DNA from: an uncultured Bacteroidales bacterium
Lineage (GTDB): Bacteria > Bacteroidota > Bacteroidia > Bacteroidales > P3
NCBI GenBank assembly: GCA_900316515.1
Contig: ONDE01000005.1
Coordinates: 62,001-126,000, forward strand
Length of the DNA: 64,000 nucleotides
Direction of reading: 5' to 3'
The position numbers and the translations under genes were made by a program. Positions 22,355-31,357 of the stretch are shown piece after piece; the first letter of the stretch is position 1, and the number at the start of each line of letters is the position of its first letter. The notes under the pieces were generated by a model. That model saw only the letters and a list, made by a program, of their open reading frames with translations. It made no database searches and was not told the origin of the DNA.

Positions 22355-24903
22355 AATATTTGTTCTATCACGCCTATCTTATAGCCTTCACTGTGATAGA
22401 GTATATGGCCGTCTTTGTCGATAAAGGCCACCAACGGGTACTGCACATTGGCGCCGCTTTTTGTCGCCTCGAGGATGCGCTGCTCCAGCAGACCTTTCTG
22501 ATAGGCAAAGTCGGTGTTGACGAGTCCCCACGAGGGCATTCCAATATTTGCAGGGCCAACCATAAAGGTCATGCCGCCCCACTGCTTCATCTCTTTCTGC
22601 AGCTGTTTCAACTCCACGACAAGATGCTTCGACGGCTCGCTGTAGTCGCCGAGGTTGATGTAGAGCATCCCAGCGTCGCCGGCATAGTCCCATAGCTCTA
22701 TGCCGTCGAAGAGTTCAAGGTTCTTATCGAGGACGCCAAGCTCGTCAGTACGTGCCAGCAGGGGCAGGATGATGATTTCCTTGGTCACCTGCTCGCCCGA
22801 CTTCACCTCGAAGAACTCCATGCGCGAGCGCACGGCCCCGTCGGGATAGCGGTTGCCTGTAGAGAGGCAGTAGATGCCTGGCTCCAGTTCGATGGTGGCA
22901 GGGAAGGTGGCCATGCGTGGGACGTCCTCGAAGTCGAAGGTGCGCAGGTCGCCGTTCTCCAGCTTGGCGAGGGTGAAGTGGGGCCAATAGACGGGCTTGG
23001 CGGGGTCTTTGCCGTGGTAGGTAAGGGTGAGGCGTGATTTACCAGATACATTCGTCTCACTGGTAAAACTGATTTTCTCCCAGTGGTTGCCGTCAGAAGA
23101 AGTGTAGATGGTGTTGGTGGCGTTGTCGAGGTAGGCGGGGGTGTTCGATGCACGGCAGGCGGCCACGAAGAAGATGTCGCGGCTGTGGCTGTCGGCACGA
23201 CGCAGTTTGTAGACGCCCACGGGCGAGATAGGACAGTTGTAGTAGTTGCTGCTGTCGTCAACAACGATGCTGTCCAGTGTCCACTGACGTATCTCCTCGG
23301 CAGTCATGTCGATGAATGTATCGGCGAGCTTATTGCGGTAGGGGCGTACCAGCTCATTGCTGATGCGGGCGGGGAGAATGCCGCGTCGATAGGTTGAGAT
23401 GTTCCTGTATTTGTAGGTTATGGGGACGTAGTAGTGCTCCTCCAGCACATCGGCGGGAATGTCGCGCAGGTCTTTGTCCGAATAGGCCTTCAGGTAGTCA
23501 TATACATCGTCGAATTCCTCTTCGTGCCAGCCGTGTTTCATGATAAAGTCGAGGATGACTTGATAGTTGCCTTCCGACTTGTGTACCAGTTCCCACAATC
23601 GCTCTTGGTCGATGTATTGTATTCCCTTGAGTTGCTGTAAGGATTCCTTGGTCGGGAACGTAGCGGTGTAGGCGTTGCGCAGTGAGTCCTCGTAGGCTAA
23701 GCGCTTGGCGTTGGCGGCAGTCTCCTCCTCGGTGGCCACCACCTTGGGGCTGCCGGCAACGGGGGGAACCATCTCTAATTCCAATGAGGAATGAGGAATG
23801 AGGAATGAGGAATTGAGAACAAGCGTCATTATGCTATCTTTCCTGACATCTATTCTATCGAAAGCCATGCGTTCGCCGTCGGTGGCCCATATCAGTAGGT
23901 CTCCCAGGCCGGTGGTGAGACTGGCTTCGCCTTTGGCATCCACAGTCTGTGTGGAAAGAGTATAGTATTCGGCATAGTTGTAGAGTTTAAACTTCACCTG
24001 TGCGCCTTTCTGCGGCATACCGTTCTCGTCAACCACGATGACGGTGACCTTGCGCGTGGGTGCGTAGTGCGAAAGCAGGTTCAGCTCGCTATACATACTG
24101 GTGCGCTTCACCACCTCCTCGTCGCCTTTGTACTTGCCGAAGGCCTTGGTGTGCACCATCATGCAACGGGTGCTGGGCACCGAGAACCAGCCCATGTTTA
24201 AATGCGGGTCGGGCTCGCATGCACCGAGGAACTTCCACTCGCCGTCGACATAGACCTCCACCCACGCATGATTATCGTCGCAATGCGCCCAGCGTGGCGT
24301 ATAGCACTGGCGGGCAGGGATGCCCACGGCACGCAACGCTGTGACGGTGAAAGTGCTCTCCTCGCCGCAGCGGCCCAGCGAGGTGCGCATGGTGGCCAAG
24401 GGGGCAGATGTGCGGCTATCAGAGGCACGGTAGGCCACATGCTCGTGGCACCAATGGTTCACCTCCAGCGCCGCCTCCTCAATGCTCATGCCTTTCACGC
24501 GCTCCTTCAGTTCGCGGTAGAACACCATGCGGGCGGTGTCAAGGTTCTCGTTGTTCACACGGTAGACAAGCACGAAGTGGCGGAACACATCCTCGGGAAC
24601 ATCCTTGCCCCATGGCATCTCCTCGCGTGCCTTGAAGGCATAGCGCACCTGATTCAAATAGAACGATGGCTCATAGTCAGCAAGGTCGCTCAACGGCATA
24701 TAGGCATAGAGGAACTCCATGGCCTCGCGTTCCATACGGCTCAAGGTGTCGAGTTGAACATCCAGCATGGGAAACTCCGCCATGCGGGCCTCGAAGTCGG
24801 CGTGCACCTCGTTGCGGTAGTCCTTGTCGGTGATGAAGTGTGGGTTGCGGTGGCAGGCTGTAAGCGTCAGCAGTGCCGCTGCCAGAATCAGTATTTTCTT
24901 CAT
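22336..24903 (-). CDS. Transglutaminase-like lipoprotein with thioredoxin-fold end
   Basis: An 855-residue lipoprotein (LLTLTAC, Cys17). A transglutaminase-like core shows SLGRCGEEST (Cys179) and DDNHAWVEVYVDGEW (His212) with an acidic residue in GACEPD. A carboxypeptidase-regulatory-like beta domain follows (VIVVDENGMPQKGA). The last 110 residues look like a thioredoxin fold (YPLVAFIDKDGHIL) but have no CxxC. At 23783-23810 four copies of a 7-bp unit lie inside the frame and encode NSSFLIPHSSL, an insertion between domains that looks like noncoding repeat DNA. CutC is encoded directly upstream with a 4-bp overlap. The substrate is unknown; hydrolysis or crosslinking of surface peptides is a guess. 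Confidence 0.78.
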   Translation of the reverse strand: MKKILILAAALLTLTACHRNPHFITDKDYRNEVHADFEARMAEFPMLDVQLDTLSRMEREAMEFLYAYMPLSDLADYEPSFYLNQVRYAFKAREEMPWGKDVPEDVFRHFVLVYRVNNENLDTARMVFYRELKERVKGMSIEEAALEVNHWCHEHVAYRASDSRTSAPLATMRTSLGRCGEESTFTVTALRAVGIPARQCYTPRWAHCDDNHAWVEVYVDGEWKFLGACEPDPHLNMGWFSVPSTRCMMVHTKAFGKYKGDEEVVKRTSMYSELNLLSHYAPTRKVTVIVVDENGMPQKGAQVKFKLYNYAEYYTLSTQTVDAKGEASLTTGLGDLLIWATDGERMAFDRIDVRKDSIMTLVLNSSFLIPHSSLELEMVPPVAGSPKVVATEEETAANAKRLAYEDSLRNAYTATFPTKESLQQLKGIQYIDQERLWELVHKSEGNYQVILDFIMKHGWHEEEFDDVYDYLKAYSDKDLRDIPADVLEEHYYVPITYKYRNISTYRRGILPARISNELVRPYRNKLADTFIDMTAEEIRQWTLDSIVVDDSSNYYNCPISPVGVYKLRRADSHSRDIFFVAACRASNTPAYLDNATNTIYTSSDGNHWEKISFTSETNVSGKSRLTLTYHGKDPAKPVYWPHFTLAKLENGDLRTFDFEDVPRMATFPATIELEPGIYCLSTGNRYPDGAVRSRMEFFEVKSGEQVTKEIIILPLLARTDELGVLDKNLELFDGIELWDYAGDAGMLYINLGDYSEPSKHLVVELKQLQKEMKQWGGMTFMVGPANIGMPSWGLVNTDFAYQKGLLEQRILEATKSGANVQYPLVAFIDKDGHILYHSEGYKIGVIEQILKAAQR
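23783..23810. repeat. (AATGAGG)4 inside a coding sequence
   Basis: Four perfect 7-bp units in the transglutaminase-like gene. A change of one unit would shift the frame. Confidence 0.95.
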
Positions 24904-25580
24904 AATGTAAGTGTTTCTTCAATCATCTGTCGCACAGTGGCGGCATCGGTGACGAGTGTGCCGTCGTCGAGGGTCTTCTTGCAACTGCCATGCACCTCGT
25001 GGACACCGCTGTCTGCCACCAACTGTCGCACATTCGTGGGTGTCACACCACCGCCGGCAAGTATTTTCACGCCAGTCTCGCCGACAAGGGAGCGTATAAC
25101 CGTAGCCCCTTCGGGGGCGGAATAGCGCTGGCCAGAGGTTAACAGTCGGTGACAACGTGCCGCTGCTACGCACCATAGGGCCTCGATGGGATCCTGCTGC
25201 GCTTCGTCGAAGGCGCGGTGGAAGGTCACCTCCATGGGCGATGCAATTTGCACCATGTGGCGGGTGGACTCGACATCTATCTTGCCGTCCTCGGTAAGGA
25301 AGCCTACCACGACTGCAGCGGCCCCCAGCTCCTTGCAGCGTTTTATGGAGGCAATGATATCCTGCTGTTCGCGCTCGGTGTAGCAGAAATTTCCTGCACG
25401 GGGACGTATGAGCACATGTGTCCGCAAGCCAAGCTTGTGTACACAATAGGCGATGTCTTCGTCGGAGGGTGTCAAGCCGCCGCATTCCAAGTCGCGGCAG
25501 AGTTCTATACGCTCGGCACAACCGTCTTTGGCGGCAATGGCCGACGCTATCGAATTGCAACAGATTTCTACGTCAATCAT
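24900..25580 (-). CDS. cutC: CutC family protein
   Basis: A 226-residue TIM-barrel protein: IDVEICCNSIASAIAA, RIELCRDLECGGLTPS, VLIRPRAGNFCYTE and FHRAFDEAQQDPIEAL are the CutC signature regions. It was named for copper homeostasis, but that role is disputed and the biochemical activity is unclear. The start codon lies only 5 nt from a TATTTTTG box (25585-25592), so the transcript may be leaderless. It overlaps the transglutaminase-like gene by 4 bp. Confidence 0.93.
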   Translation of the reverse strand: MIDVEICCNSIASAIAAKDGCAERIELCRDLECGGLTPSDEDIAYCVHKLGLRTHVLIRPRAGNFCYTEREQQDIIASIKRCKELGAAAVVVGFLTEDGKIDVESTRHMVQIASPMEVTFHRAFDEAQQDPIEALWCVAAARCHRLLTSGQRYSAPEGATVIRSLVGETGVKILAGGGVTPTNVRQLVADSGVHEVHGSCKKTLDDGTLVTDAATVRQMIEETLTL

Positions 25581-25584
25581 GATG

Positions 25585-25592
25585 CAAAAATA
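25585..25592 (-). promoter_or_regulatory. -7 element of cutC
   Basis: TATTTTTG on the minus strand, ending 5 nt before the cutC ATG; it is divergent from the fprA promoter. Confidence 0.5.
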
Positions 25593-25623
25593 CTAAAAAA
25601 AACTGTCATTGGGATTTTTTTCG

Positions 25624-25631
25624 TATCTTTG
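25624..25631 (+). promoter_or_regulatory. -7 element of the flavodiiron gene
   Basis: TATCTTTG, 30 nt before the ATG at 25662. Confidence 0.6.
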
Positions 25632-25661
25632 CATTTCAAAAGAAACAAAAACATCTCTGTT

Positions 25662-26870
25662 ATGCATAATATCCAACCTATCAGTCAGGATTTAGTCTAT
25701 GTCGGTGTTAGCGACCGCCGCCTAGCCCTCTTTGAGAATGTCTATCCCATCCCGCGCGGTGTGTCGTACAACAGCTATGTGCTGCTCGACGAGAAGACAG
25801 CCCTGCTCGACACCGCCGACGCCACCGTCGGCGAGCAGTTCTTCGAGAATGTCGAGGCCGCCCTCGGCGGACGTACCCTCGATTATCTGATAGTAAACCA
25901 CATGGAGCCCGACCACGGCGCACTAATAGCAACGCTGCTGCTGCGCTATCCGCAGGCCACGGTGGTGTGCACCGCCAAGGCGGCACAGATGATGGAACAG
26001 TTCTTTGGTGGCAAACCTGCACAGCTGCAGGCCGTCAAAGAGGGCGACACCCTATCGCTGGGCCGTCACAACCTAGTCTTCACCATGGCCCCAATGGTGC
26101 ACTGGCCTGAGGTGATGATGACTTATGATGCTACCGACAAGGTTCTCTTCAGTGCCGATGCCTTCGGCACCTTTGGCGCATTGAGTGGCAACCTCTATGC
26201 CGACGAGGTGAACTTCGAAGGAGAGTGGCTCAACGACGCCCGCCGTTACTTCGTCAATATAGTTGGCAAATACGGTCAGCCTGTGCAGACGGTGCTCAAG
26301 AAGGCCGCCGCACTAGACATACAGATGATATGCCCACTCCACGGTCCCGTGTGGCGCAGCAACTTGGAATACTTCATCGGCAAGCACGATGTGTGGAGCC
26401 GCTACGAGCCCGAAGAGAAAGGTGTGGTGATTATCTATGGCAGCATCTATGGCCATACCGAGGCTGCTGCTCTGCGCATGGGTACCCTGCTGGCACAGCG
26501 TGGCGTGAAGAATATCAAGGCCTACGATGCCAGCCGTACGCATACCAGCAAGCTGGTGGCCGAATGTTGGCGTGCCAGCCATATCGTCCTTGCGGCGAGT
26601 ACCTACAACAACGGTATCTTCACTCCCGTCGAGGAACTGCTGCACGACCTCAAGGCCCACAGCTTCCAGAATCGCACATGGGCACTGATAGAGAATGGAA
26701 GCTGGGCTCCCAATAGCGGCAAGTTGATGCGTGCCATGGTCGAGGAAATGAAAGACATGACGGTGCTGGGTGACACCTTCACCATCAAGAGCGCCATGAA
26801 GCCCGAGCAGGAGAAAGAGCTCGCCGAATTGGCCGACCTCATTGTTGCCAATCTTAAATTCGAATTGTAA
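25662..26870 (+). CDS. Flavodiiron protein (FprA, A-type flavoprotein)
   Basis: A 402-residue enzyme with an N-terminal metallo-beta-lactamase-like diiron domain and a C-terminal flavodoxin domain. Diiron ligands are visible in HMEPDHG (H-x-E-x-D-H), in APMVHWPEVMM, in FSADAFGTFG and in PLHGPVW. The flavodoxin FMN site is YGSIYGHTEAAA, followed by ASTYNNGIF and ENGSWAP. It reduces O2 to water (or NO to N2O) with electrons from rubredoxin. The frame is open far upstream, but the ATG at 25662 sits behind a promoter and matches the family N-terminus. The rubredoxin-fused flavin reductase follows after 1 bp. Confidence 0.96.
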   Translation: MHNIQPISQDLVYVGVSDRRLALFENVYPIPRGVSYNSYVLLDEKTALLDTADATVGEQFFENVEAALGGRTLDYLIVNHMEPDHGALIATLLLRYPQATVVCTAKAAQMMEQFFGGKPAQLQAVKEGDTLSLGRHNLVFTMAPMVHWPEVMMTYDATDKVLFSADAFGTFGALSGNLYADEVNFEGEWLNDARRYFVNIVGKYGQPVQTVLKKAAALDIQMICPLHGPVWRSNLEYFIGKHDVWSRYEPEEKGVVIIYGSIYGHTEAAALRMGTLLAQRGVKNIKAYDASRTHTSKLVAECWRASHIVLAASTYNNGIFTPVEELLHDLKAHSFQNRTWALIENGSWAPNSGKLMRAMVEEMKDMTVLGDTFTIKSAMKPEQEKELAELADLIVANLKFEL

Positions 26871-26871
26871 T

Positions 26872-27501
26872 ATGGAAAAACTCAGCAACGACGCCATCAC
26901 CAAGATAGGCTACGGACTCTACGTGCTCATTGCCCGTGAGGGCGACAAGGACAACGGTTGCATCTGCAATGTGGTGGCACAGCTCACCTCGTCGCCGGTG
27001 CAGATGACGATTTGCGTCAATAAGAAGAACCTGACGCACGACATGATACTGCGCACCGGCCGCTTCAATGTCTGCTGCCTCACCGAGCACACGCCGATGA
27101 AAGTATTCGAGCACTTCGGCTTCCAGAGCGGCCGCGACGTCAACAAGTTCGAAAGCTGCGACGTGGAGATGCGCTCCAGCAACGGCTTGCTGTATCTGCC
27201 CAAGTACACCAACGCCTACCTCTCGGGCCAGATGAACTATGCCAAGGACCTCGGCACACATACCCTCTTCATCGCCGACATCACCGAGGCCGTGCACCTG
27301 AGCGACGACCCGTCGCTGACCTACGCCTACTACCAGCAGCATATCAAACCCAAACCCGCCGCAGCGCCTGTGGCCGAAGGCGGCAAGAAGAAATGGGTCT
27401 GCGAAGTCTGCGGATACGTCTACGAATGCGACGAACTCCCCGCCGACTTCATCTGCCCCTGGTGCAAGCACCCCGCCAGCGACTTCAAGCTGGTAGAATA
27501 A
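26872..27501 (+). CDS. Flavin reductase-rubredoxin fusion
   Basis: A 209-residue protein. Residues 1-160 are a flavin reductase-like FMN domain (TKIGYGLYVLIA, NGCICNVVAQ, SVNKKN-type motif ICVNKKNLTHDMI, RFNVCCL). After a proline/alanine linker the C-terminus is a rubredoxin: WVCEVCGYVYE and FICPWCKHP hold the four cysteines. This corresponds to the high-molecular-weight rubredoxin (Hrb) that passes electrons from NAD(P)H to flavodiiron protein. The start at 26872 is one base after the FprA stop, so the pair is an operon and likely a functional couple. Confidence 0.92.
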   Translation: MEKLSNDAITKIGYGLYVLIAREGDKDNGCICNVVAQLTSSPVQMTICVNKKNLTHDMILRTGRFNVCCLTEHTPMKVFEHFGFQSGRDVNKFESCDVEMRSSNGLLYLPKYTNAYLSGQMNYAKDLGTHTLFIADITEAVHLSDDPSLTYAYYQQHIKPKPAAAPVAEGGKKKWVCEVCGYVYECDELPADFICPWCKHPASDFKLVE

Positions 27502-27579
27502 GGAATTCTTCCATTAATATTAGCCGCACCATATGATGCTAGGGGTGCTGAAAAGTGCCCCACATTTTCAATTGTTTAC

Positions 27580-27654
27580 CGATTGTTCTTCGATTGTTCT
27601 TCGATAGTCGATCGAAGAACAATCGAAGAACAAACGAAGAACAAACGAAGAACA
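27580..27654. repeat. Inverted array of 11-bp units
   Basis: Arms 27580-27605 and 27611-27636 are complementary at 25 of 26 positions around a 5-nt centre. Each arm is itself built from GATTGTTCTTC or GAAGAACAATC units, and the right side continues with GAAGAACAAAC units to 27654. RNA from either strand would fold into a long hairpin. Confidence 0.9.
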
Positions 27655-27740
27655 GGGAGACATACAAGGGAGTATACCACGCGCGGCGGCGTTTTATTAT
27701 CGACTTTTTTACGGTCGGCAGGTATATAAATTCTAATTTT

Positions 27741-27771
27741 TTTGCCGAATAAGAAAAAAGTCGTATCTTTG
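27741..27771 (+). promoter_or_regulatory. Promoter of the rubredoxin gene
   Basis: TTTG (27741-27744), 19 nt, TATCTTTG (27764-27771), 34 nt before the start codon. Confidence 0.8.
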
Positions 27772-27805
27772 CAGCCGAATTATTAACCCTAAAATCTAAG
27801 ACAAT

Positions 27806-27964
27806 ATGGAAAAGTATGTTTGCAACGTCTGCGGGTATGAGTATGACCCGGCGAAGGGCGACCCCGACAACGGCATCGCCCCCGGCACCAAATTCGAGGA
27901 CCTGCCCGCCGACTGGGTGTGCCCCCTCTGCTCAGTCGACAAATCTCACTTCGAAAAGCAATAA
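27806..27964 (+). CDS. Rubredoxin
   Basis: A 52-residue protein, [19 protein letters not shown] followed by [18 protein letters not shown] and [12 protein letters not shown]. The two CxxC pairs (CNVC, CPLC) bind a single iron. The length and the [15 protein letters not shown] signature are those of classical rubredoxin. It has its own promoter and would carry electrons to flavodiiron protein or rubrerythrin. Confidence 0.97.
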   Translation: MEKYVCNVCGYEYDPAKGDPDNGIAPGTKFEDLPADWVCPLCSVDKSHFEKQ

Positions 27965-28049
27965 AAAAGATTGCGTTATTGCTTGAGTGGCTTGCGCAAT
28001 CAAATACTTAAACAATCAAACAATTAAACAATCAAACAATTATAACATT

Positions 28050-28565
28050 ATGCTTAACAAGAAAGTTTCCGACCTGCTCAACGAGCAGATCAACAAAGAG
28101 CTCTACAGCGGCTACCTGTATCTCGACATGAACAACTACTTTGACAAGCGCGGCCTCGCCGGCTTCGCCAACTGGTACATGATCCAGGCCCAGGAGGAGC
28201 GCGACCACGCCATGCTCATCTACAAGTACATGCAGAACAACGACTGCCCCATCGTGCTCAACGCCATAGCCAAGCCCGACAAGAAGTACAAGAAAGACAT
28301 GGATGTGCTGAAGGCCGGCCTTGAGCACGAAGAGTACGTCACCGCAAGCATCCACACCATCTACGATGCCGCCTACAAGGTGAAGGACTTCCGCACCATG
28401 CAGTTCCTCGACTGGTTCGTCAAGGAGCAGGGCGAGGAGGAGACCAACGCCCGCGACATGATCACCAAGATGGAGCTGTTCGGCAGCGACCCCAAGAGCC
28501 TCTACATGCTCAACCAGGAACTCGCCGCCCGCGTATACAACGCCCCCAGTCTGGTGCTCGACTAG
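28050..28565 (+). CDS. Ferritin
   Basis: A 171-residue four-helix iron-storage protein of the bacterial non-heme FtnA type. Ferroxidase ligands are visible in NKELYSGYLYLDM (Glu), QAQEERDHAM (Glu and His) and KEQGEEETNARDM. The frame is open upstream to 27987, but ATG 28050 (MLNKKVSDLLNEQ) matches the family start. It stores iron and limits Fenton chemistry, next to the rubredoxin and rubrerythrin genes. A terminator follows. Confidence 0.96.
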   Translation: MLNKKVSDLLNEQINKELYSGYLYLDMNNYFDKRGLAGFANWYMIQAQEERDHAMLIYKYMQNNDCPIVLNAIAKPDKKYKKDMDVLKAGLEHEEYVTASIHTIYDAAYKVKDFRTMQFLDWFVKEQGEEETNARDMITKMELFGSDPKSLYMLNQELAARVYNAPSLVLD

Positions 28566-28584
28566 TGAGTTTAAACCAACAGAT

Positions 28585-28613
28585 AAAGCCTCGCTTTTCA
28601 GCGGGGCTTTTTT
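28585..28613 (+). terminator. Rho-independent terminator after ferritin
   Basis: AAAGCCTCGCT, a short loop, AGCGGGGCTTT and a T tract; one G-U pair in the stem. Confidence 0.85.
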
Positions 28614-28654
28614 GATGTTTATTAAAAATATTTCGCCATATCACAAAAAGTGTG

Positions 28655-28662
28655 TATCTTTG
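28655..28662 (+). promoter_or_regulatory. -7 element of the rubrerythrin gene
   Basis: TATCTTTG with a TTTC about 20 nt upstream as a weak -33; the gene starts at 28708. Confidence 0.6.
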
Positions 28663-28707
28663 CACCTGAAATAGAACAAGAATATTAATCCTAAAAACAA
28701 GACAATT

Positions 28708-29247
28708 ATGAGCAAAAAGTTTATCTGCCCCGTGTGCGGCTATGTGTATGAAGGCGACGAGATGCCCGAGAAGTGCCCCATCTGCGGCAAACCCATGCAG
28801 GAAGTGAAAGAGGACATCAAGACCTGGGCCGCCGAGCATATCGTTGGCGTGGCCAAGGATGCCCCCGAAGATATCAAGATGGACCTCCGTGCCAACTTCG
28901 AAGGCGAGTGCAAAGAGGTGGGTATGTACCTGGCCATGGCCCGCGTGGCACACCGCGAGGGTTATCCCGAGGTGGGTCTCTACTGGGAGAAAGCCGCCTT
29001 TGAGGAGGCCGAGCATGCCGCCAAGTTCGCCGAGCTGCTGGGCGAAGTGCTGACCGACAGCACCAAGGAGAACTTGAAGATGCGCGTCGATGCCGAGTAC
29101 GGTGCCACCGCCGGCAAGACCGACCTCGCCAAGCGCGCCAAGGCCCTCAACCTCGATGCCATCCACGACACCGTCCACGAGATGGCTCGCGACGAAGCCC
29201 GTCACGGCAAAGCCCTCGAGGGTCTGCTGAACCGCTATTTTAAATAA
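28708..29247 (+). CDS. Reverse rubrerythrin (peroxide reductase)
   Basis: A 179-residue protein in which the rubredoxin-like module comes first ([12 protein letters not shown] and KCPICGKPM, residues 5-30) and the diiron four-helix domain follows ([41 protein letters not shown], with ExxH pairs). This domain order is that of reverse rubrerythrins, which reduce hydrogen peroxide and oxygen in strict anaerobes. It is preceded by its own promoter and followed at 30 bp by lpxK. Confidence 0.93.
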   Translation: MSKKFICPVCGYVYEGDEMPEKCPICGKPMQEVKEDIKTWAAEHIVGVAKDAPEDIKMDLRANFEGECKEVGMYLAMARVAHREGYPEVGLYWEKAAFEEAEHAAKFAELLGEVLTDSTKENLKMRVDAEYGATAGKTDLAKRAKALNLDAIHDTVHEMARDEARHGKALEGLLNRYFK

Positions 29248-29276
29248 GCTGTAAGCTTAAAACTTAAAACTCAAGA

Positions 29277-30392
29277 ATGAACTTCCGCACCACCATATCC
29301 TATCTGCTGTGGCCACTGACCATGTGGTATGCCGTAGGCGTGGCGGTGCGGAACTTCTTATATTCTGTCGGGCTGAAGAAGCAGGAGGCTCCGCATATCA
29401 CCACCATTGGTGTTGGCAACCTATGCACCGGTGGCAGCGGCAAGACGCCCCATGTAGAGTATCTGTTGCGCCTGCTCTCGGACGGACACCGTGTAGCCAT
29501 GCTGAGCCGTGGCTACAAGCGCAATAGCAAAGGGTATGTCGTTGACGACGGCACCCACAGACCCGACCTGCTGGGCGACGAGCCTGCCATGATTGCCGCC
29601 AAACACCCTGAAGTGCAGGTGGCTGTGTGCGAGAAACGCCTTGAAGGCGTGCACCGGCTGATGGAGCAAGAGCGTGTGGAGCAGCATGGCGACGAAGAGG
29701 TGCATATCTCCACGGCCCCCGATGTCATTGTGCTCGACGATGTGTTCCAGCATCGCCGCATCAAACCCAGCATCAACCTCCTGCTCACCGAGTACCGCCA
29801 CCCCTATTTCAAGGACCGCATCCTGCCCTATGGCAACCTGCGCGAGTTCCGCACCGCACGCTACCGCGCATCCTTGGTGATAGTGACAAAATGCCCGTCG
29901 GTGCTCAATCCCGTTGACAAGCACAACATCATCCACGACCTGAAGCTGCAGAACTACCAGAAAGTCTTTTTCAGCTACCTGAAATACGGTGCACTGCAAA
30001 CCTTGGACGGGAAGAGTGCCAACATCGACTTGCGGCGTCTTGACAACATGCTTGTCGTCACAGGCATTGCTCATCCCGAGCCCATGGTCGAGGAGTTGCA
30101 TCGCAGTTGCAAGGTGCAGCACATGCGTTTCGCCGACCATCATGCCTACAGCAAGCGCGACATCACGCGCATTCGCGAAACCCTCGAGGCCATGCCCGGC
30201 AGCCGCAAGATAATAGTAACCACTGAAAAAGACGCCGTGCGTCTGCGCGGCATCGCAGGCGACCTGCCCGTTTATGTGCTACCTGTCGAGGTGGCATTCC
30301 ACAAAGACAAAGAACTGGACTTCGACCAGCTGATTCAGTCGACAGTCCGCGAGAACATTTCGTTCCTCAGCAAGCTCAGCATCTGGAGCTGA
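29277..30392 (+). CDS. lpxK: Tetraacyldisaccharide 4'-kinase
   Basis: A 371-residue inner-membrane-associated kinase. It shows an N-terminal hydrophobic helix, VGNLCTGGSGKTPHVEYL (Walker A), MLSRGYKRNSKGY, GDEPAMIA and DVIVLDDVFQHRRI (Walker B region), all characteristic of LpxK. It phosphorylates the 4' position of the lipid A precursor. The last gene of the plus-strand run; the convergent coiled-coil protein gene ends 2 bp away. Confidence 0.96.
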   Translation: MNFRTTISYLLWPLTMWYAVGVAVRNFLYSVGLKKQEAPHITTIGVGNLCTGGSGKTPHVEYLLRLLSDGHRVAMLSRGYKRNSKGYVVDDGTHRPDLLGDEPAMIAAKHPEVQVAVCEKRLEGVHRLMEQERVEQHGDEEVHISTAPDVIVLDDVFQHRRIKPSINLLLTEYRHPYFKDRILPYGNLREFRTARYRASLVIVTKCPSVLNPVDKHNIIHDLKLQNYQKVFFSYLKYGALQTLDGKSANIDLRRLDNMLVVTGIAHPEPMVEELHRSCKVQHMRFADHHAYSKRDITRIRETLEAMPGSRKIIVTTEKDAVRLRGIAGDLPVYVLPVEVAFHKDKELDFDQLIQSTVRENISFLSKLSIWS

Positions 30393-30394
30393 GG

Positions 30395-31357
30395 CTATTT
30401 CTTTATATAACTCAGGAAGTCGAGGTCGATACTCAGCGAGACAAACGGCTTCAGTAGCCATGCCTTGGCTGTGATGTCGTCGATGCTCTGTCCAGCCAAC
30501 AGCACCTCGCCCGACTCGTAGCCTTTGGCCAGCACCTGATATTCTGCAACGTTAAATCCCGCTGTAAAATAGAAGAAGTCCACAAAGCGGAAGCTAAGTC
30601 CGGCGTAGAAGTTCTTGAACAGGTTGCTGCCGCCAAAGCCCACATAAAGACCCAGGTCATAAGCAAATTCCTGGTCGAAGCCCCTGATTTGGTGACCCGT
30701 GCTGTCGTTGCCGATGATATGTGGCTTGTTGAAATAGCGGGTCATGTCCCACAGCATCACCGATGCGCCGGTCACGTAGTCGAACTCTATGTTGCCTGCG
30801 TTGCGATTTGCTATATAGCGGTCGCTGTTGGCGTTAAGACGTATCTCCCATGCCGGGGTGCGATAGAAGCGCATGGCAACGCCCTGTATGGGACGCACTT
30901 TCTTCTTTTTGTTTGTGGCGGCGGCCACTTTCTCCTCGGCAGCCCTTGCGCGTTCGGCAAGATATTTGTTGGCCTCCTCCTTGCGCACGGCCTCTATCTC
31001 GGCAATGCGCACTATAGCCCGTAGCGAGTCGACCATGTGGATATAGTAGTTACGTTCGGCCTCGAGTTTCTCCTTGTCGACGCCGTTGGCCGACAATATC
31101 TCGCGGTAGAACTTCTCCTTTTCCTTCATGGCGCTGAGGGCTGCTGTATCGGCCACACGTACTGTGACAGTGTCGGTACGCAGTACATACACCGAGTCCA
31201 CACGGTATACCGTCAGCGTGTCGGTACGGTGGAGGAACACCGTGTCGTGCCGGGGTTCCCACCTACCCACGCCGACCTCGGTTATGGTGTCGATTACCTG
31301 TGCCTTCAGTGGCAGCCATGCCACGAACAGCGATGCTATGAGCAACAGTCTTTTCAT
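30395..31357 (-). CDS. Coiled-coil outer-membrane protein, function unknown
   Basis: A 320-residue protein with a signal peptide ([19 protein letters not shown]). Residues 35-75 contain a Thr/Val-Asp periodic stretch ([18 protein letters not shown]), residues 75-155 a charged coiled coil rich in Ala, Glu and Lys, and residues 160-320 alternate hydrophobic residues consistent with a beta-barrel or beta-rich OM domain ([24 protein letters not shown]). It overlaps hisS by 4 bp, so the two are cotranscribed. A periplasm-spanning outer-membrane protein is a reasonable reading; no specific function can be given. Confidence 0.65.
   Translation of the reverse strand: MKRLLLIASLFVAWLPLKAQVIDTITEVGVGRWEPRHDTVFLHRTDTLTVYRVDSVYVLRTDTVTVRVADTAALSAMKEKEKFYREILSANGVDKEKLEAERNYYIHMVDSLRAIVRIAEIEAVRKEEANKYLAERARAAEEKVAAATNKKKKVRPIQGVAMRFYRTPAWEIRLNANSDRYIANRNAGNIEFDYVTGASVMLWDMTRYFNKPHIIGNDSTGHQIRGFDQEFAYDLGLYVGFGGSNLFKNFYAGLSFRFVDFFYFTAGFNVAEYQVLAKGYESGEVLLAGQSIDDITAKAWLLKPFVSLSIDLDFLSYIKK

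Larger units (their letters stand above)
27502..27805. other. 304-bp intergenic region with a large inverted repeat
   Basis: No gene is seen. It contains the 11-bp-unit inverted repeat at 27580-27654 and the rubredoxin promoter at 27741-27771. Confidence 0.8.

Noticed and set aside
22336..24903. Transglutaminase-like protein as a lasso-peptide B2 leader peptidase for the PqqD operon
   Set aside because: It is an 855-residue lipoprotein with several extra domains, is separated by glmS and is cotranscribed with cutC; B2 proteins are small and cytoplasmic.
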